A stretch of 64,000 nucleotides of DNA from Melastoma dodecandrum (Eukaryota > Streptophyta > Magnoliopsida > Myrtales > Melastomataceae): positions 5,890,001 through 5,954,000 of the forward strand of contig JARUPY010000290.1 of assembly GCA_029817715.1 (NCBI GenBank), given 5' to 3'. A program made the translations under genes and the position numbers. Shown here in pieces: positions 22,601 to 34,900 of this stretch (position 1 is the first letter of the stretch; each line of letters begins with the position of its first letter). The notes under the pieces are model-generated. The model was not told the DNA's origin. It saw nothing but the letters and a program-made list of their open reading frames with translations, and made no database searches.

Positions 22601-24286
22601 CCTTCTTATAAATCTTTTGCTGTCAATCTTATGACTGCTTCTGAACCTAATTGCTATGAGGAGGCTGTTCTCGATTCTCATTGGAGAGATGCCATTAATG
22701 TTGAACTTTTTGCTCTGGCTGAGAACAACACCTGGGTTATTTCTGAATTGCCACCTGGGAAAGTTCCTATTGGATGCAAATTGTTGTTTAAAACCAAGTT
22801 TAAAGCAGACGGATCTATTAACAAGTACAAAGCCAGATTGGTTGCCAAGGGTTATACACAAAAGGAAGGGATCGATTACACTGAGACTTTCAGTCCTGTG
22901 GCTAAGCATGCTACTGTTCGAGTGTTTTTGGCCTTGGCAGCTATGCGTGGTTGGTTTCTCTGCCAAATGGATGTCAATAATGCCTTCTTGAATGGCGACT
23001 TGAATGAAGAAGTTTATATGGATTTACCTTTGGGGCTGCAGATTGATCCTGTGCAGTTTAAGGGGGAGACTAAGTTGGTGTGTAAACTGCAAAAATCCCT
23101 TTATGGTCTTAAGCAAGCTTCACGCCAGTGGAATTCTACTTTTGTGAAAGCATTGCTAGAATATGGTTTTGTGCAGTCCAGATCTGATTATTCGTTGTTT
23201 GTTAAGGGATCAGGACAGTCTTTTATAGCTTTATTAGTATATGTCGATGATATAGCTATTGGGAGTATGAGTAATGAAGAAATACAGAAGCTCAAGTCTT
23301 ACCTAGGATCTTGTTTTAAGATCAAAGATTTGGGTGATCTTAAATACTTTCTGGGCTTAGAGATCGCCAGGTCTGCCGCTGGTATAGTATTATGCCAAAG
23401 AAAATATGCACTTGAGTTATTGGAAGAACACAAGATGCTGGGAGTGAAACCAGCTGTTGTTCCTGTTGTTCCAAGTTGCAAATTAACTAAGGAAGGAGGA
23501 AATGTTTTACAAAATCCTTCTATATACAGGAGGTTGGTTGGGAAGTTGATTTACTTAACTTTAACCAGACCAGATTTGATGTATTCGGTGCAAATCCTAT
23601 CGCAGTTTATGGAGAAGCCTACTTCTCTACACTTTGAAGCAGCACTGCAAGTTTTAAGGTATGTGAAAGGAGCACCTGGACAAGGCATACATTTCAGCTC
23701 CAAATTCACTAATGAACTGATTGCTTATAGTGATAGTGATTGGGGTAGTTGCCAAGATACAAGAAAATCATTAACCGGATATTGTGTGTTCTTGGGAGAG
23801 TCTTTAGTTTGTTGGAAATCGAAGAAGCAATCGACTGTGGCAAGAAGTTCTGCAGAAGCAGAGTATAGAGCCTTGGGAGTGACTACTTGTGAGATTATTT
23901 GGTTGATTGCTTTGCTAAAAGACTGTGGAGTTGAGGTACAGAAACCGGTCACGCTATTTTGCGACAATCAATCAGCCATATATCTTACAAAGAATCCAGT
24001 ATTTCATGAGAGAACAAAACATTTGGAAATGGATTGTCACTTTATAAGGGACAAAGTGCAGGAAGGAGTAGTTAAGTTGGAGTTTGTCCCTTCAAGGCAA
24101 CAAATTGCAGATCTGTTTACAAAAAGTTTTGCTAGTCCTCGTTTTAACTGGTTGCTGAGCAAGCTGTGTTTGAAAAATATATATGCACAGCTTGAGGGGG
24201 AGTGTAAAAATGAAGGCATGTTGCAGAAAGGACAGCGAGGTGCAGCAGAAACAGGGGATAGTGTGCTGTCTGTGCTAAATAAATAA
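19658..24286 (+). CDS. Copia gag-pol polyprotein, intact
   Basis: A frame of 1542 codons. Gag is followed by the zinc knuckle CTHCGKKGHTKDRC (309-322), protease IVDTGATNHITS (Asp444), and the pre-integrase finger (HHRLGHLSFEKL and CSSCHYAKQ). Integrase carries Asp in HCDVWGPF, Asp in IRSDNGGEF and Glu in NGVVERKHQHI. Reverse transcriptase has QMDVNNAFLNGDL and YVDDIAIGS. RNase H has YSDSDWGSCQD, SSAEAEYRAL and FCDNQSAIYL. The first ATG is made from the last LTR base plus the first two primer-site bases, so translation may really start at Met40 (19775). The stop lies inside the 3' LTR. The order protease-integrase-RT-RNase H is diagnostic of copia. No stop or frameshift was seen. Confidence 0.95.
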   Translation: MVSERQQRSYVAAVVGEVTQQTGRQVAQREDNSVSANTVMNQVRFGSADDPASPFFLSQADTLNSVIVSPQLNGMNYFTWCRSFEMALVFRNKLAFVDGSIPVPDEGDEIYFAWKRCNTLVIAWILRSVSESIASNVFYMSTAAEIWNTLRKRYPQPDMTKINRLQQTLMTIMQGSRTVDAYYSDLNAIWEELKNFRPLPHCKCGRCNPDCFKMYAETQMQDYVHRFLFGLNSAFDPIKSRILGMKPFPSIDEVYNMVIQEESYKRNRNDGEAKTDVNMESIALLAPISAGSNGSFDPRRRMRRMDLICTHCGKKGHTKDRCFHIIGFPNSVGIRKGKFVAGQSKVAACAESSCHAISEDVDDSGINEAKEHVQKLMALLNVQKGQTQHLSAAVPSMIIENPSANSSTSFSTTQMNSFPKAAGKYLNSKDRKSAIDFSSMWIVDTGATNHITSRFDFLVDPKPVHYLSVLFPNGDKVTVSHKGTVKLLDDFLLENVFFIPSFHMNVISVSRIMSSSLFCVIFLKNLCFIQALSSWKMIGRAEERDGLYIMQGSRKIENDMLVNEFESAACLQSVDNAFDVWHHRLGHLSFEKLQFVQKCNGLFPRFNKGICSSCHYAKQKKASFPVHVKVSKACFDLLHCDVWGPFSVDTMEGYKYFLTIVDDHSRLTWLFLLKAKSEVASILPQFYSLIENQFATRIKIIRSDNGGEFMLDTFFKEKGIIHHRTCVATPQQNGVVERKHQHILNVARALLFQSHLPLVFWGHAVLTAVHIINRLPSHLLDNKTPYELVFNRQPDYKHLRVFGCLCFASTLSQGRSKFDVRAVKCVFLGYQHGTKGYKVYDLTHHKVVVSRDVIFYEHVFPYQNDALYASNMPDSCLPNFDQLLNESDFSVSAQPPLQTALQHDSHELVPNVSSPQHDSYDSHTHDTDALLRKSTRIRHMPTYLKDYHVSLALSDASVVISHDILPTAHPIQHYISYSSLSPSYKSFAVNLMTASEPNCYEEAVLDSHWRDAINVELFALAENNTWVISELPPGKVPIGCKLLFKTKFKADGSINKYKARLVAKGYTQKEGIDYTETFSPVAKHATVRVFLALAAMRGWFLCQMDVNNAFLNGDLNEEVYMDLPLGLQIDPVQFKGETKLVCKLQKSLYGLKQASRQWNSTFVKALLEYGFVQSRSDYSLFVKGSGQSFIALLVYVDDIAIGSMSNEEIQKLKSYLGSCFKIKDLGDLKYFLGLEIARSAAGIVLCQRKYALELLEEHKMLGVKPAVVPVVPSCKLTKEGGNVLQNPSIYRRLVGKLIYLTLTRPDLMYSVQILSQFMEKPTSLHFEAALQVLRYVKGAPGQGIHFSSKFTNELIAYSDSDWGSCQDTRKSLTGYCVFLGESLVCWKSKKQSTVARSSAEAEYRALGVTTCEIIWLIALLKDCGVEVQKPVTLFCDNQSAIYLTKNPVFHERTKHLEMDCHFIRDKVQEGVVKLEFVPSRQQIADLFTKSFASPRFNWLLSKLCLKNIYAQLEGECKNEGMLQKGQRGAAETGDSVLSVLNK
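19659..19670 (+). other. Primer binding site, tRNA-iMet
   Basis: TGGTATCAGAGC directly follows the 5' LTR. It is complementary to the 3' end of plant initiator tRNA-Met, the usual copia primer. Confidence 0.95.
24194..24202 (+). other. Polypurine tract of the complete copia element
   Basis: GAGGGGGAG lies directly before the 3' LTR start TGTAAAA. It also codes for residues of the gag-pol C-terminus. Confidence 0.9.
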
Positions 24287-24502
24287 GTAGAATGTTGAAG
24301 TTGGTTTGTGGGCTTTTATTAGAATGTAAATAAGCCCAAGAGGCACAGACATATAAGAGGGAGTTTTGTAACAGTTACATTTTACAGAAAAATAAAAACA
24401 GAAAACTTGTTGGGGAAGTTAGGGCAGTTTGTATCTGTTGAGTTCTGGTTCACGAATACAGGTGGTGGTTCCGGCTGATTGCTCCGGCGGATGCTTTTGA
24501 TA
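24203..24502 (+). repeat. 3' LTR of the complete copia element
   Basis: This 300 bp copy is followed by ACTGA (24503-24507), the right half of the target duplication. Confidence 0.95.
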
Positions 24503-24507
24503 ACTGA

Positions 24508-25147
24508 TAAAACCTGAAGAAACCACGAGTTGTCGAGAAAGTACAAGGTCCATTTGAATCCATTAAGCCTGACTTGAGCCGGGAGGCTACTGCTATTGTT
24601 TTCAAATGATCAAGACTCTTAACAGCGGATCGCTGTTAATCAATTGCACGTAGCGCTTGTTATACCTCAGGTAGCCACCAATCCTCTTTATTAGCCACCT
24701 TGACCGACTGCCGTCCTTGCCCCTCGTCAGGTCCCAGTGACGTCGTCGGTTCTGAAGAAAATGCTCGTTCACAAAGGTTTCATGCTACATTATTCATTTT
24801 CATGCCGGCCTCGGCACCATCTCTGTCCTTGGACCTGCCGTCAATGACTTAGTGAGAGTGTTGATAAGAGAACAAGCACAACATGATGATTTTGGCTTTG
24901 GTTGGTCAGGTGATTGCCTGTTCCAGTCAAGATTTTAGATCGTCTCCGTTGTTATTGCCAAAATTTTATCGTCCACAGCAACGATCATCTGGGGCGGTCA
25001 GACAATGATATGTTTCCGGGTTAGCATGGATATTCCACGGACAAAAGCTTCGTATAAAACACAGTGCTCATCAGATGTTTGCTTTGCAGAAATTTGACAA
25101 ACCAGTCGAAGCATCACTGAAGGATTTCTGTTAATCAATCCCGAGGG
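24508..25147. other. Intergenic
   Basis: No gene is supported. A TATAAAA at about 25051-25057 lies about 100 bp upstream of the Gnk2-like frame but may be chance. Confidence 0.4.
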
Positions 25148-25492
25148 ATGACTAAAACCAGTGAAACTCTTCCCAACACCAGTGAAATCTACAGACAGTG
25201 CGGAGGTCATGTCGAGATCTCTAGCCCTTATCGAGGTTGCGTTGACGATCTCATCGAAGCGATGATTCAGCACATTTCTGGATATCGTGTCAATTATGAA
25301 ATCATCAGGAACCCTCTCCATTGCGCTGGAGTCGCAATATGCTACCACCGAATCCCTGCACGAGCCTGCCGGGATTGCCTTGATGCTGCTGACATTAAAC
25401 TGTTCTCTGGGTGTAGCACGGCCGAGATTGCACGTATTCGACTTAATGATTGCTACCTCAGATATCATAATGAGTCGATCAGTGACGAGTGA
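25148..25492 (+). CDS. Gnk2/DUF26-domain protein (locus 2), apparently without signal peptide
   Basis: The 114-residue frame contains a nearly complete Gnk2 domain: the signature CYHRIPARACRDC (C-x8-C-x2-C, Cys65, Cys74, Cys77), then Cys89 and the closing RLNDCYLRYHN (Cys102). Cys18, Cys31 and Cys59 lie upstream. The first residues (MTKTSETLPNTSE) are not a signal peptide, unlike loci 1 and 3. Either an upstream exon was missed or the copy is 5'-truncated and dead. The reverse strand is also open for 156 codons but shows no family motif. Confidence 0.6.
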   Translation: MTKTSETLPNTSEIYRQCGGHVEISSPYRGCVDDLIEAMIQHISGYRVNYEIIRNPLHCAGVAICYHRIPARACRDCLDAADIKLFSGCSTAEIARIRLNDCYLRYHNESISDE

Positions 25493-26640
25493 GTGTCGTA
25501 TGAAAGGAATCTCCCAACTGTATGCGAAATAAACTGCGGGTCCTGAAGAATCTTACCTTGTGTGCCTTTCGAAAAGGTGTCCCCGACTGTTTGCTGTAAG
25601 GTAAGATTTCCGGATTTTATATGCAACGGGCTTACCGTTTCTTATTCTCTTGAATGGCCGAACTCGTTCAGCTAAAGTAACAGAGTCGAAACGGGATCAA
25701 AATTGAGGTATAGGGGCTTTTATAGCGTGGACCTAATACCTGCAGTGCACATCCCATTCTAACGAATCTCAGAGGCCCTCGCGTACTGCCATTTCCGATG
25801 AAGAAATTGCCCGCCGAGTTTCAAGCATTCAGCGAAAACTTGATCACAATGTTATTCAAATGCATTAAGCCTTGATATCAAACCGAGACGTTTCTGAGTA
25901 GCAAATTTGTTACAGCGCGAGTAGCAAATTTAGAAGCCTCAACCACACGTTCTCCGCATTCCATGAGTAGCAATATACCCGTGGCTTAGAGCTGGACATT
26001 TCTGCGATATCCCATTTCGGGTGGACGGATCGACATTGATTGTCGGATCATGTTCTACGAACATTGATGCGTAGCAAGCCCTTGTCAATGAAGGCAAAGA
26101 CTTATAACAAGACAATGATCCAACTTGAGAAGTTTTTAGTCTTTAGTTTGTATCGAATCATAGAGAACAACCACGCCTAAAACTATGGATGACAAAAGCC
26201 ATCAACACGAACGGCTCATCTTATTCCTCTGCCTGGCAAAGTGGGTTTGGATAAACTCCCGCCGAAACCGACCGGTCGCAAGTATCCAAACTCTTAACCA
26301 GCCTTGCAGATGGATGTCGACGGCACAGGAATCTCATCCCGTGGAGAAAACGACGCGTCTCTTCGGACATAAAAAGGTCGGGGAGTACAAAGTGCCAAGG
26401 GACGACAAAGACGAGACGAGCTAAGATTCAACATGCTCGACCTTCTCCTCATTTTGGGACCAAAAAGAACAGCGACGATGTCCTGCCTGCAGAAACCTTG
26501 TGAACGAGCTAAGGATGATGCCTAAGGTCAGAGGGTGCATGCACATAAGCGAGTACGTCTGTATCTAGAGGTAATTTCATAGAGTCATTTCGAGGTAAGG
26601 AACCACGGCATATATGTTTTGAATAGATAGGCGCGACGGC
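25493..26640. other. Intergenic
   Basis: I see no gene. Short frames (for example 26185-26424) have no recognisable motif. Confidence 0.5.
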
Positions 26641-26649
26641 AGACCAATG

Positions 26650-29045
26650 TTTCGACGACAATATCACCACAAGAAAACAAGTGCGTTAACTTTGGTTTTG
26701 ATGATGAGTTTGAGAAGCCGTGTTATAAATTCATAATAATGTGTTGCTGAAACACTTTGCTTATCTTTAGTAATGAGCTTAAGCAAAGTGTTGCTGAACC
26801 TGAGCTATACGCTACTACACTACAGTAAGTCATTATTGTTTTGTTACGCTTGCTCACTGGAAATTTGGAAATAATATTTCCTTTTGCAATATATTTCGGA
26901 TTATCTCGGAATATATTTAAAACAAATATTTAGATGTCTAATTACATCGGATCCTTTTATAGGCAACTCAAAATCAAAATATTGTCTTTTCAATTAAAGA
27001 TTTGGAAACAATATATAAGGGAAGTTACCGTTTGAGGACTTTCCAGACCGTTGAGCGGATACCTGCTCAACAGTCTGATCTACTGATATTTTGAAAATCA
27101 ATCAATGGGAATCGTCCTAATGAATCTGGACACCTCCCACAAAGTTTCTCCCATAGAAATCAGACTAGGCTTTGAGATATTATTCTGACAATAAATCACA
27201 CGATGATGATGTGTGCGTAAGAAATGCGTTGCTATATCGCTTGAGAAGTGTGTTGCTGCACTACATCAAAGTTGTACTGCATTACTGTGCTACAATTACG
27301 TAAATGAATAAATAATTATTATTTCGATTTGATTATTGTGATTTTATCATATTTAATGATAAATTATATTATTGTAATCATATGATTACGTTTGGGGATC
27401 AGATGGTTATGTTTAGAGATATTTGAAAATGAAATCTCTATTTATAGCAACATTTCCTATCCTATCTTATCTTTACGACCATTAAGAAATATTTATATTT
27501 CTATTTTGTCGTTGATAATGATTAGTATAACATTCAGACATCATTCTGGAAATGATTGGATCAGATTGTGCGCATAAGGAAAGTCGACAATGATTTCCTT
27601 CCTTCTTGGTCATTGTGACCGTTGAGCAACTGTTCGCTGAACCTGGTCACAACTTGATGGAATCGGAAATTTGGGAAACAAAATATCTATTTCGTTCCCT
27701 ATTAAAACCAAACGACCTTTATACACAAAACAACAATTTTGTGTGGTCTGAGTGGTTGTCCAAAGCCTGTGTGATATGAGTGAAGCTTGAAGATCGGCAG
27801 AGAGCGAAAGGTGCTAAGTGATCGCCTAGTTCTTATCTCTTGCAATCTGCATATGAGAGTGTCAAGGGCTGAGTGCGACCTTGATCGTCGTGAGAGACTG
27901 TGTGTCATCGATGCGTTCAACGAGCGGCTGGCGAATCGTCTGAGGGAAGCTAAGTGAATACATGTGCTGATTGCAGTAACCGGTTGCTGACCCATCGGCA
28001 AGAAGCTGTTCTTGTCGTGTCTTTTCGCAGGGAAGTCTCGAGCTTACGGAGTTTGAGCAGTGGAGCAGGAGTTGGGAACGCCGCTAGAAGTCTCGTGTCT
28101 ACAGGGTAGAGCAGGAGTTGGGAACACCGCCGGAGTGGAAAGAGGTTCTCCCGAGCACATGGGTGCTGTGCAGAAGCCTCGACCTCCTGAGGGACAGTAG
28201 AGCAGGTTGCGTGGAAGACGCCGGAGCTGAAAATTCCACCCTAGGTACTGGGTGTGCAGTGCAGTGGGTCACGGCTGTGGTAATCGTGTACGTCCGAACT
28301 GAGTGTAGGACGGATACCGCGACTTCGCTTGTGAGAAGTCAAGTTCTGCTGTGTTAGGAACTTCTAAGTGACTGGCTTTGTGGCTGTCTCTTGAGTACTT
28401 ATAAGCTCATCTTGAGAAGAGACATAAACTGTGTGGAAATCCTCTGCTGAGCTATTAAGTGCTGAAGCATTCCTCTACTGTGAAACAGAAGCGGGCTGCT
28501 ATCAGAGAAGTCGTTCTTCACTGTAAGGAACCATTTGTGATGTTTATACTTTAACGTAACGTTGTCTTTGCACTTTGATAGACAGGCTTGCGACTAAGCG
28601 ACAACGTGCTGTGTGGAAATCCTTTGAGCAATCAACTGCTGAGTGTGAGCATCATTCTGCTGGAAACGAGAAGACGTCCACCGTGTGAGGAGCTGATCGT
28701 TGCCCAGGAGTGATCTCCTTTTTAAAGAATTTTAAATCTCACTTTGTGAGAAACCGAAAGCCTAGTGCAATGGCTCTTTGCACCCATTATATTATATAGT
28801 GGAATCACTTCGTTGGTGGAAAGTGGACGTAGGTCGATTAAGGTCGAACCACTATAAACTACTCTGTCCCTTACGATCGCGCAAACACTCATACAAAAAC
28901 CTACTCGATCAAATCGTAACGATTACAGCGAAGCAGATATCACTTCTGAGAAATACTCTGATGTGATACAGTACGCTTCCGCTTATGCGGAGAAATGGCG
29001 AAAAAGTGATAAACACTAATTCACCCCCTCTTAGTATACATAAAC
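26650..29045 (+). mobile_element. Probable LTR remnant or solo LTR of a SIRE/Maximus-type copia element
   Basis: The stretch is non-coding but has two hallmarks of this LTR type: TTGGTTTTGATGATGAG near the left end (about 26692) and AATTCACCCCCTCTTAGT near the right end (about 29018). Several repeated phrases lie between them, for example GTGTGGAAATCC at 28433 and 28613 and GAGCAGGAGTTGGGAAC at 28066 and 28110. A 13 bp inverted repeat is at 26751-26763 and 26780-26792. I could not fix the ends or a target duplication, so the borders are approximate and a different origin is possible. Confidence 0.45.
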
Positions 29046-29227
29046 GATCCAATAAAGAGGACATATTTATTTAGGGTGATACACAGGGGGGAGCGAGGAG
29101 TCATGCATGAACCGGACAATTTCCTAGGATTAACCTCCTTTCCTATCCCTCGATCACAGGTTTCCCTATATATTTGCTCCACTGACCAGGTGACGATCAC
29201 GAACAGGATTGATGATTGTGGACATTT

Positions 29228-30008
<781 letters not shown>

Positions 30009-31730
30009 TCGCTCATTGCAATTCACCGGAAAAATCGACGAAATCACCGGAAAGCAGTCTGATAAATTCTGAGGGAAAACTCACTGCAATTCTGTCCACT
30101 TCAAATCAACATTACAAAGAAATTTAAAGGACAAATCAACTCTGCAGTGTTACTCACCAGATTGTCGATCACTATCGCCGTGTCATCGACCCTACCGAAT
30201 ATTATGTATCACGAGATGATACCGGAGATATGCGAAATCAATACAGGAAGAACTCAGTACTCTTTTTATCGATGTGTGTATCAATGGCTCATAAGAACGA
30301 TTTATTCGGCGCCAGATGGTCGAGAAAAGAAAAAATTACAAGGAGAAGGAGAGGCCGGGGCAACACGTTGTATACATGCAAGGATTTTGATCTCGATAAA
30401 AAAGATATTGGCTATCGGTCGAGAAAAAATTCAAAAAGTAAGTTCAAGAATGCTTACGATGAGTTGAATCTGTCTGTCCACAACAGCTCGAGTTCGATAA
30501 GCATCTCCAGCAAGACGTGTCGGACTGTTCACGACCACTCGAGGTCAAGAAGCACCTTCAGCAAGTCGAGTTCACGAAGTTTTCGATAAGTCGAGTTCTG
30601 TGACAAGAATACATGTAAACTCAAACATTAATCCTCGTAAAGATACTTTTTTGTCCCATGTTTTCTTCCTGCCCACTTACTATGAATTTATGACATTCAT
30701 GGCAATGGGTATAAGTTTTTGTTTTGATTAACGAGAACCGTGTTCTTTCTTCACTGCTGCGTTAGTTTTCTTTGATTTGACAGGCGAACACATTTCATTG
30801 TACATTTTTCCATTCTCCATTAAGTGTTTTGACGACCCGCGTTTTCGTGTGCGAACAACATGAGACCCTAACTTCATGAACACATGCATCATTTTATCAT
30901 GTCATTGCTCCTCTGATTTTGGACAAGAGACGTTCCTTGTAATTAACACCCTCGCCGCTAACTTCATTGACTATTCCATTACCCTTTCGATCGATGATTT
31001 TGTTGGATTCATCCATAAAATGATTGTGTCAGCTCGGCCAAAGCTACAAAAACAGCTTGATCGTCCGGTGCTCGTGGTCTTAAATTACAGACTCAGACGA
31101 TCAATGGGTAGCACTACTGATCGGGCATGGCTGATTTCGAACACCCTCCTCGACATTTTCTATCGTGGCCGGACACATCGAACAATTATCTAGTCGTCCA
31201 ACCTATTCAGCGAGATGACAACCGATTGATCATTATTGACACAATTTTCTTTTAAAAGTTTTAATAGTTTGTTTGGTTTAAAGATTAGAGAAATGTCAAT
31301 CCTATTTATTTTTGCTTTTTCATCTTTTCTTTTTTATTCATTTGTTTTTCATTTCATTAGATTTATTTAATTTTAAAGAGAAAGGGACCCTCTCTCGTGA
31401 CAGGGAATGCTAGTTCATTTTAACAAAACGGGTTAAAATCCCGATCCCGGTGCATCCAGTAATAATCATAGTTGTTAAAAGCGATTTGGAAGGTTAACAT
31501 TTTTTATGCACTTTGCGCTTTAATAAGGAACCAATCTAAACCCACCTTAACTTCCCACACGCATGGACACACAAAGACAAACAGAAACACGACTTCAGAC
31601 TATCCCAGAACGATCGAGAAAGAAGGCCTACCCCCCACCCGACAACAATCACTGAGAGTGTCCAAGAACGGGAAGCTCGCAACGCTCAAAGGGAATGAGA
31701 AAGAAGCGTGATCGGAGTGCAGGAGAAACA
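30009..31730. other. Intergenic
   Basis: No gene is supported. Frames at 30230-30589 (serine- and arginine-rich) and 30876-31193 show no family motif and have atypical composition. Confidence 0.5.
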
Positions 31731-31946
31731 GCCATTCTGTATATATTCACCTCTCCCCACAACCAACTCTCTCAATTGCAATCGATTTGTTACTCGATTG
31801 CAGAAACCAACGCACCAACACCCACGCACCACCAATTTCTTCGCTGTGCCCCAGGCTAACCACTTTTGTCTTCTTTTGCTTCATGGGTTGGGCTTAAAAG
31901 AAAAAACTGCAGCAGGCTGAAGTTCTTGGTCCTTTATATTCCAACA
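31731..31946 (-). repeat. Truncated 3' LTR of the decayed copia (31.7-37.1 kb)
   Basis: It matches the outer 216 bp of the 5' LTR and ends TATATTCCAACA. The remaining about 130 bp of LTR are replaced by unrelated sequence on the left, so no target duplication can be found. Confidence 0.9.
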
Positions 31947-31968
31947 TTCCCCGGTGAACTAAGCCCAG

Positions 31969-34900
31969 TTAGCCACTTTCCAATTCTTCCTCTTCTCTAC
32001 CAATTTCATCACTTTCTTGCATAACAAGAACTCTTTCTGCACTTCTTCTTCCTCCCCCCGATTCTTCATCCTTTCCTGACTTCATTTCTTCATCGCATTC
32101 GTCATCATTATACTGCTCTTCTTCACTTTCTATTTCATCAATCTGTCCAACATTTCTCCCCAGCAAATGTATCCTCGCACCTCCAACCAGTTCCGACTTT
32201 CCATCATGAGCCGGTCTTCGTAATACAGTTAATAGGCTACACATAGTTACAAATTTATGAACTGGAAGCACCTTGGTCAAAGGATCAGCTAACTGATTTG
32301 CTGATGCAACATGTTGAAGAACCAGCATGCCTGCAGTAACCTTCTCTCGAATAAAATGAAAGTCAACTTCAATATGTTTCGTTCTAGCATGCAAAATAGG
32401 ATTTGCACTTAGCTGAATGGTGCTAAGATTGTCACAGTATAGCACAGTAGGTAAAGACGGATTGAACTGCAATTCAATTAGCAATTTTTGAAGCCAGATA
32501 ACCTCAGCTGCCCCATTTGCTAATGCGCGATACTCAGCTTCAGTACTTGACCGAGATACCACTCTCTGTTTTTGAGACGACCTAGACACTAGGTTAGTGC
32601 CTAGAAAAGTGCAGTAAGCTCATGTGCTCTTGCGGTCATCTAGGCAGCTTGCCTAGTCAGCATCCGTAAAACAACTAATATGAGAAGAGTCTCCCGCTGT
32701 AATAGTTTGGCCATGAGTGCTTGTACCCTTTAAGTATCGTAATATCCTCTTCACAGCCTGGAAGTGAACATCAGTTGGTTGGTGAAGAAATTGACAAGCT
32801 TTGTTAATCGCAAAGCTAATGTCTGGTCTGGTATTTGTACAATACTGCAATGCACCAACCAAGCTTCTGTAAACTGATGGATCCCCTAGGGCAGTTCCTT
32901 CATATCTAGATAATGGTCTAGTAGATGACATCGGAGAGGCTACCGGTTTATAATCAACCATCCCTGCCTTGAGTAAGAGATCATTGATATATTTTTCTTG
33001 ACTTAAGTGCAGCACATGACCTTCTCTTAAGACCTGAAAACCCAGGAAGTAAGAAAGATTCCCAAGAATTTTAAGGGAAAACATCTCATGCAGCTGAGGG
33101 AGTAGAGAAGTAATTGCTGTAGAGTCAGACCATGTGACAATAATGTCATCTACATAGACAAGAATAATAACTATACCACCTCTTGAATGCTTATAAAATA
33201 AAGAAGCATCAGAAGTTGAATTAGTGAAGCCCCAACCAACCAGACAACTACTGAGCTTCATGTACCAGGCACGGGGGCTCTGTTTCAGGCCATAAAGTGC
33301 CTTCTGAAGTTTGCAAACATGAGTAGGATGCTGGGAATCCAACCATCCAGGAGGCTGATGCATAAATACAGTTTCTTGCAAGTCACCATTGAGGAAGGCA
33401 TTATGAACGTCTAATTGGGTGAGTGCCCAGCCAAACTGTACAGCCAAACACAGAATCACTCTAATGGTTTGGTGTTTGACCACTGGACTAAAAGTTTCCT
33501 TGTAGTCCAACCCTGCTGTCTGAAGGAAACCTTTTGCAACCAAACGGGCTTTGCATCTCTCTAGTGTGCCATCAGCCTTTAGTTTAACCTTGAAAACCCA
33601 TTTACACCCAATTACCTTCATATCATCAGTAAAAGGAACCAAAGTCCACGTGCCATTCTTATCCAAGGCTGTCAACTCATCTTCCATCGCCTTCTGCCAA
33701 ATAGGAGTAGCTAATGCCTCTACCACATTAGTGGGTTCTGTTGGCAATAGAGATGAACCAACAGCAGTCAGAGCCTTTGGCTTAAAAATCCCTGCCTTGG
33801 CTCTGGTCAGCATAGGGTGAATATTAGACGAATCAGGCAGCCGTTGTTGAGAAGGAATCTCCAATGGAACAGGGTTGCTAGAGGTGGCTGGAGCTACTGC
33901 AGTACCATCAGATGCCTCCTGAGCAGTAACTGATCTATGAGATGCATTCTCACAAGGATCATAACGTGAACTCTCAGGAGAACAAGACAAAGATTCTTCT
34001 CTCAGACCAGATGAGGAAATTGCCTCTGGTAAGAGAGGATTCAACTCAAAAGATGGCCCTGACTTGTGCACATCTGATGACTGCAGAAGAGAATTCAGCT
34101 TGAATGGAAAGACTGATTCATCAAAAGTCACATCACGAGTGATGTATGTCTTAGTAGTAATAGGATCATAACATATAAAACCCTTATGAAAGGCACTCTT
34201 GCCAAGAAAAACACAAGCAGCTGCACGCGGCATGAGTTTATGAGTATTATAAGATCTCAGACAGGGATAACATTGGCAACCAAATATCCGTAGAGAAGAG
34301 TAATCTGGTTTTTCTCCAAAGATACACTCGAATGGAGACTTAAACTGAATAACTCTTGAAGGCAACATATTAATCAGGTTTATTGCAGTATGAAAAGCAT
34401 ATGGCCAAAATGAGAAAGGAACCCCTGAATGCTGAAGTAATGTCAAGCCAACCTCAACAATATGTCTGTTTTTATGTTCAGCTCGGCCATTCTGTTGTGG
34501 AGAATAGGGACAAGAAACCTGATGTTGAATACCATGTTGTAGTAGGTATTTATGCAAGGTTCGAAATTCTCCACCCCAATCAGACCTAACTGATTTAATG
34601 GAGCTGGAAAAATGATTTTGTAACAGCCTGTGGAATTGGGTCGCCTGAATAGCCTGACATTTTGTCCTCAAGAAATATACCCAAGTATACCTAGTAGCAT
34701 CATCAATAATCAGCATAAAATACTTCATCCCTGTGGTAGATTGAACAGGGGTAGGTCCCCACAAATCAGTGTGAAGTAATTGAAATGGCTCAGAGGCATG
34801 TGATTCAGAAAGAGAAAACGGTTACCTGTGTTGTTTACTCAAAAGGCAAGTGGAACATAGTTCTTGAGGTTTAGAACCAGTAAGACTACAAGTTGGTACC

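Larger units (their letters stand above)
19359..24502 (+). mobile_element. Complete, probably autonomous Ty1/copia retrotransposon
   Basis: A 5144 bp element has 300 bp LTRs (19359-19658 and 24203-24502), a perfect 5 bp target duplication ACTGA (19354-19358 and 24503-24507), a tRNA-iMet primer site and a polypurine tract. One uninterrupted gag-pol frame carries every catalytic motif I can check. The LTRs differ at 4 of 300 bases, so the insertion is young. The LTRs end TG...TA rather than the usual TG...CA; both copies agree and the target duplication fixes the boundary. Confidence 0.96.

Noticed and set aside
24998..25468. 156-codon minus-strand frame opposite Gnk2-like locus 2
   Set aside because: The plus strand carries the cysteine signature; the minus frame has none.
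30230..30589. 119-codon Ser/Arg-rich frame resembling an SR protein
   Set aside because: No RRM or regular RS repeat; the composition follows local repeats of TCGAG.
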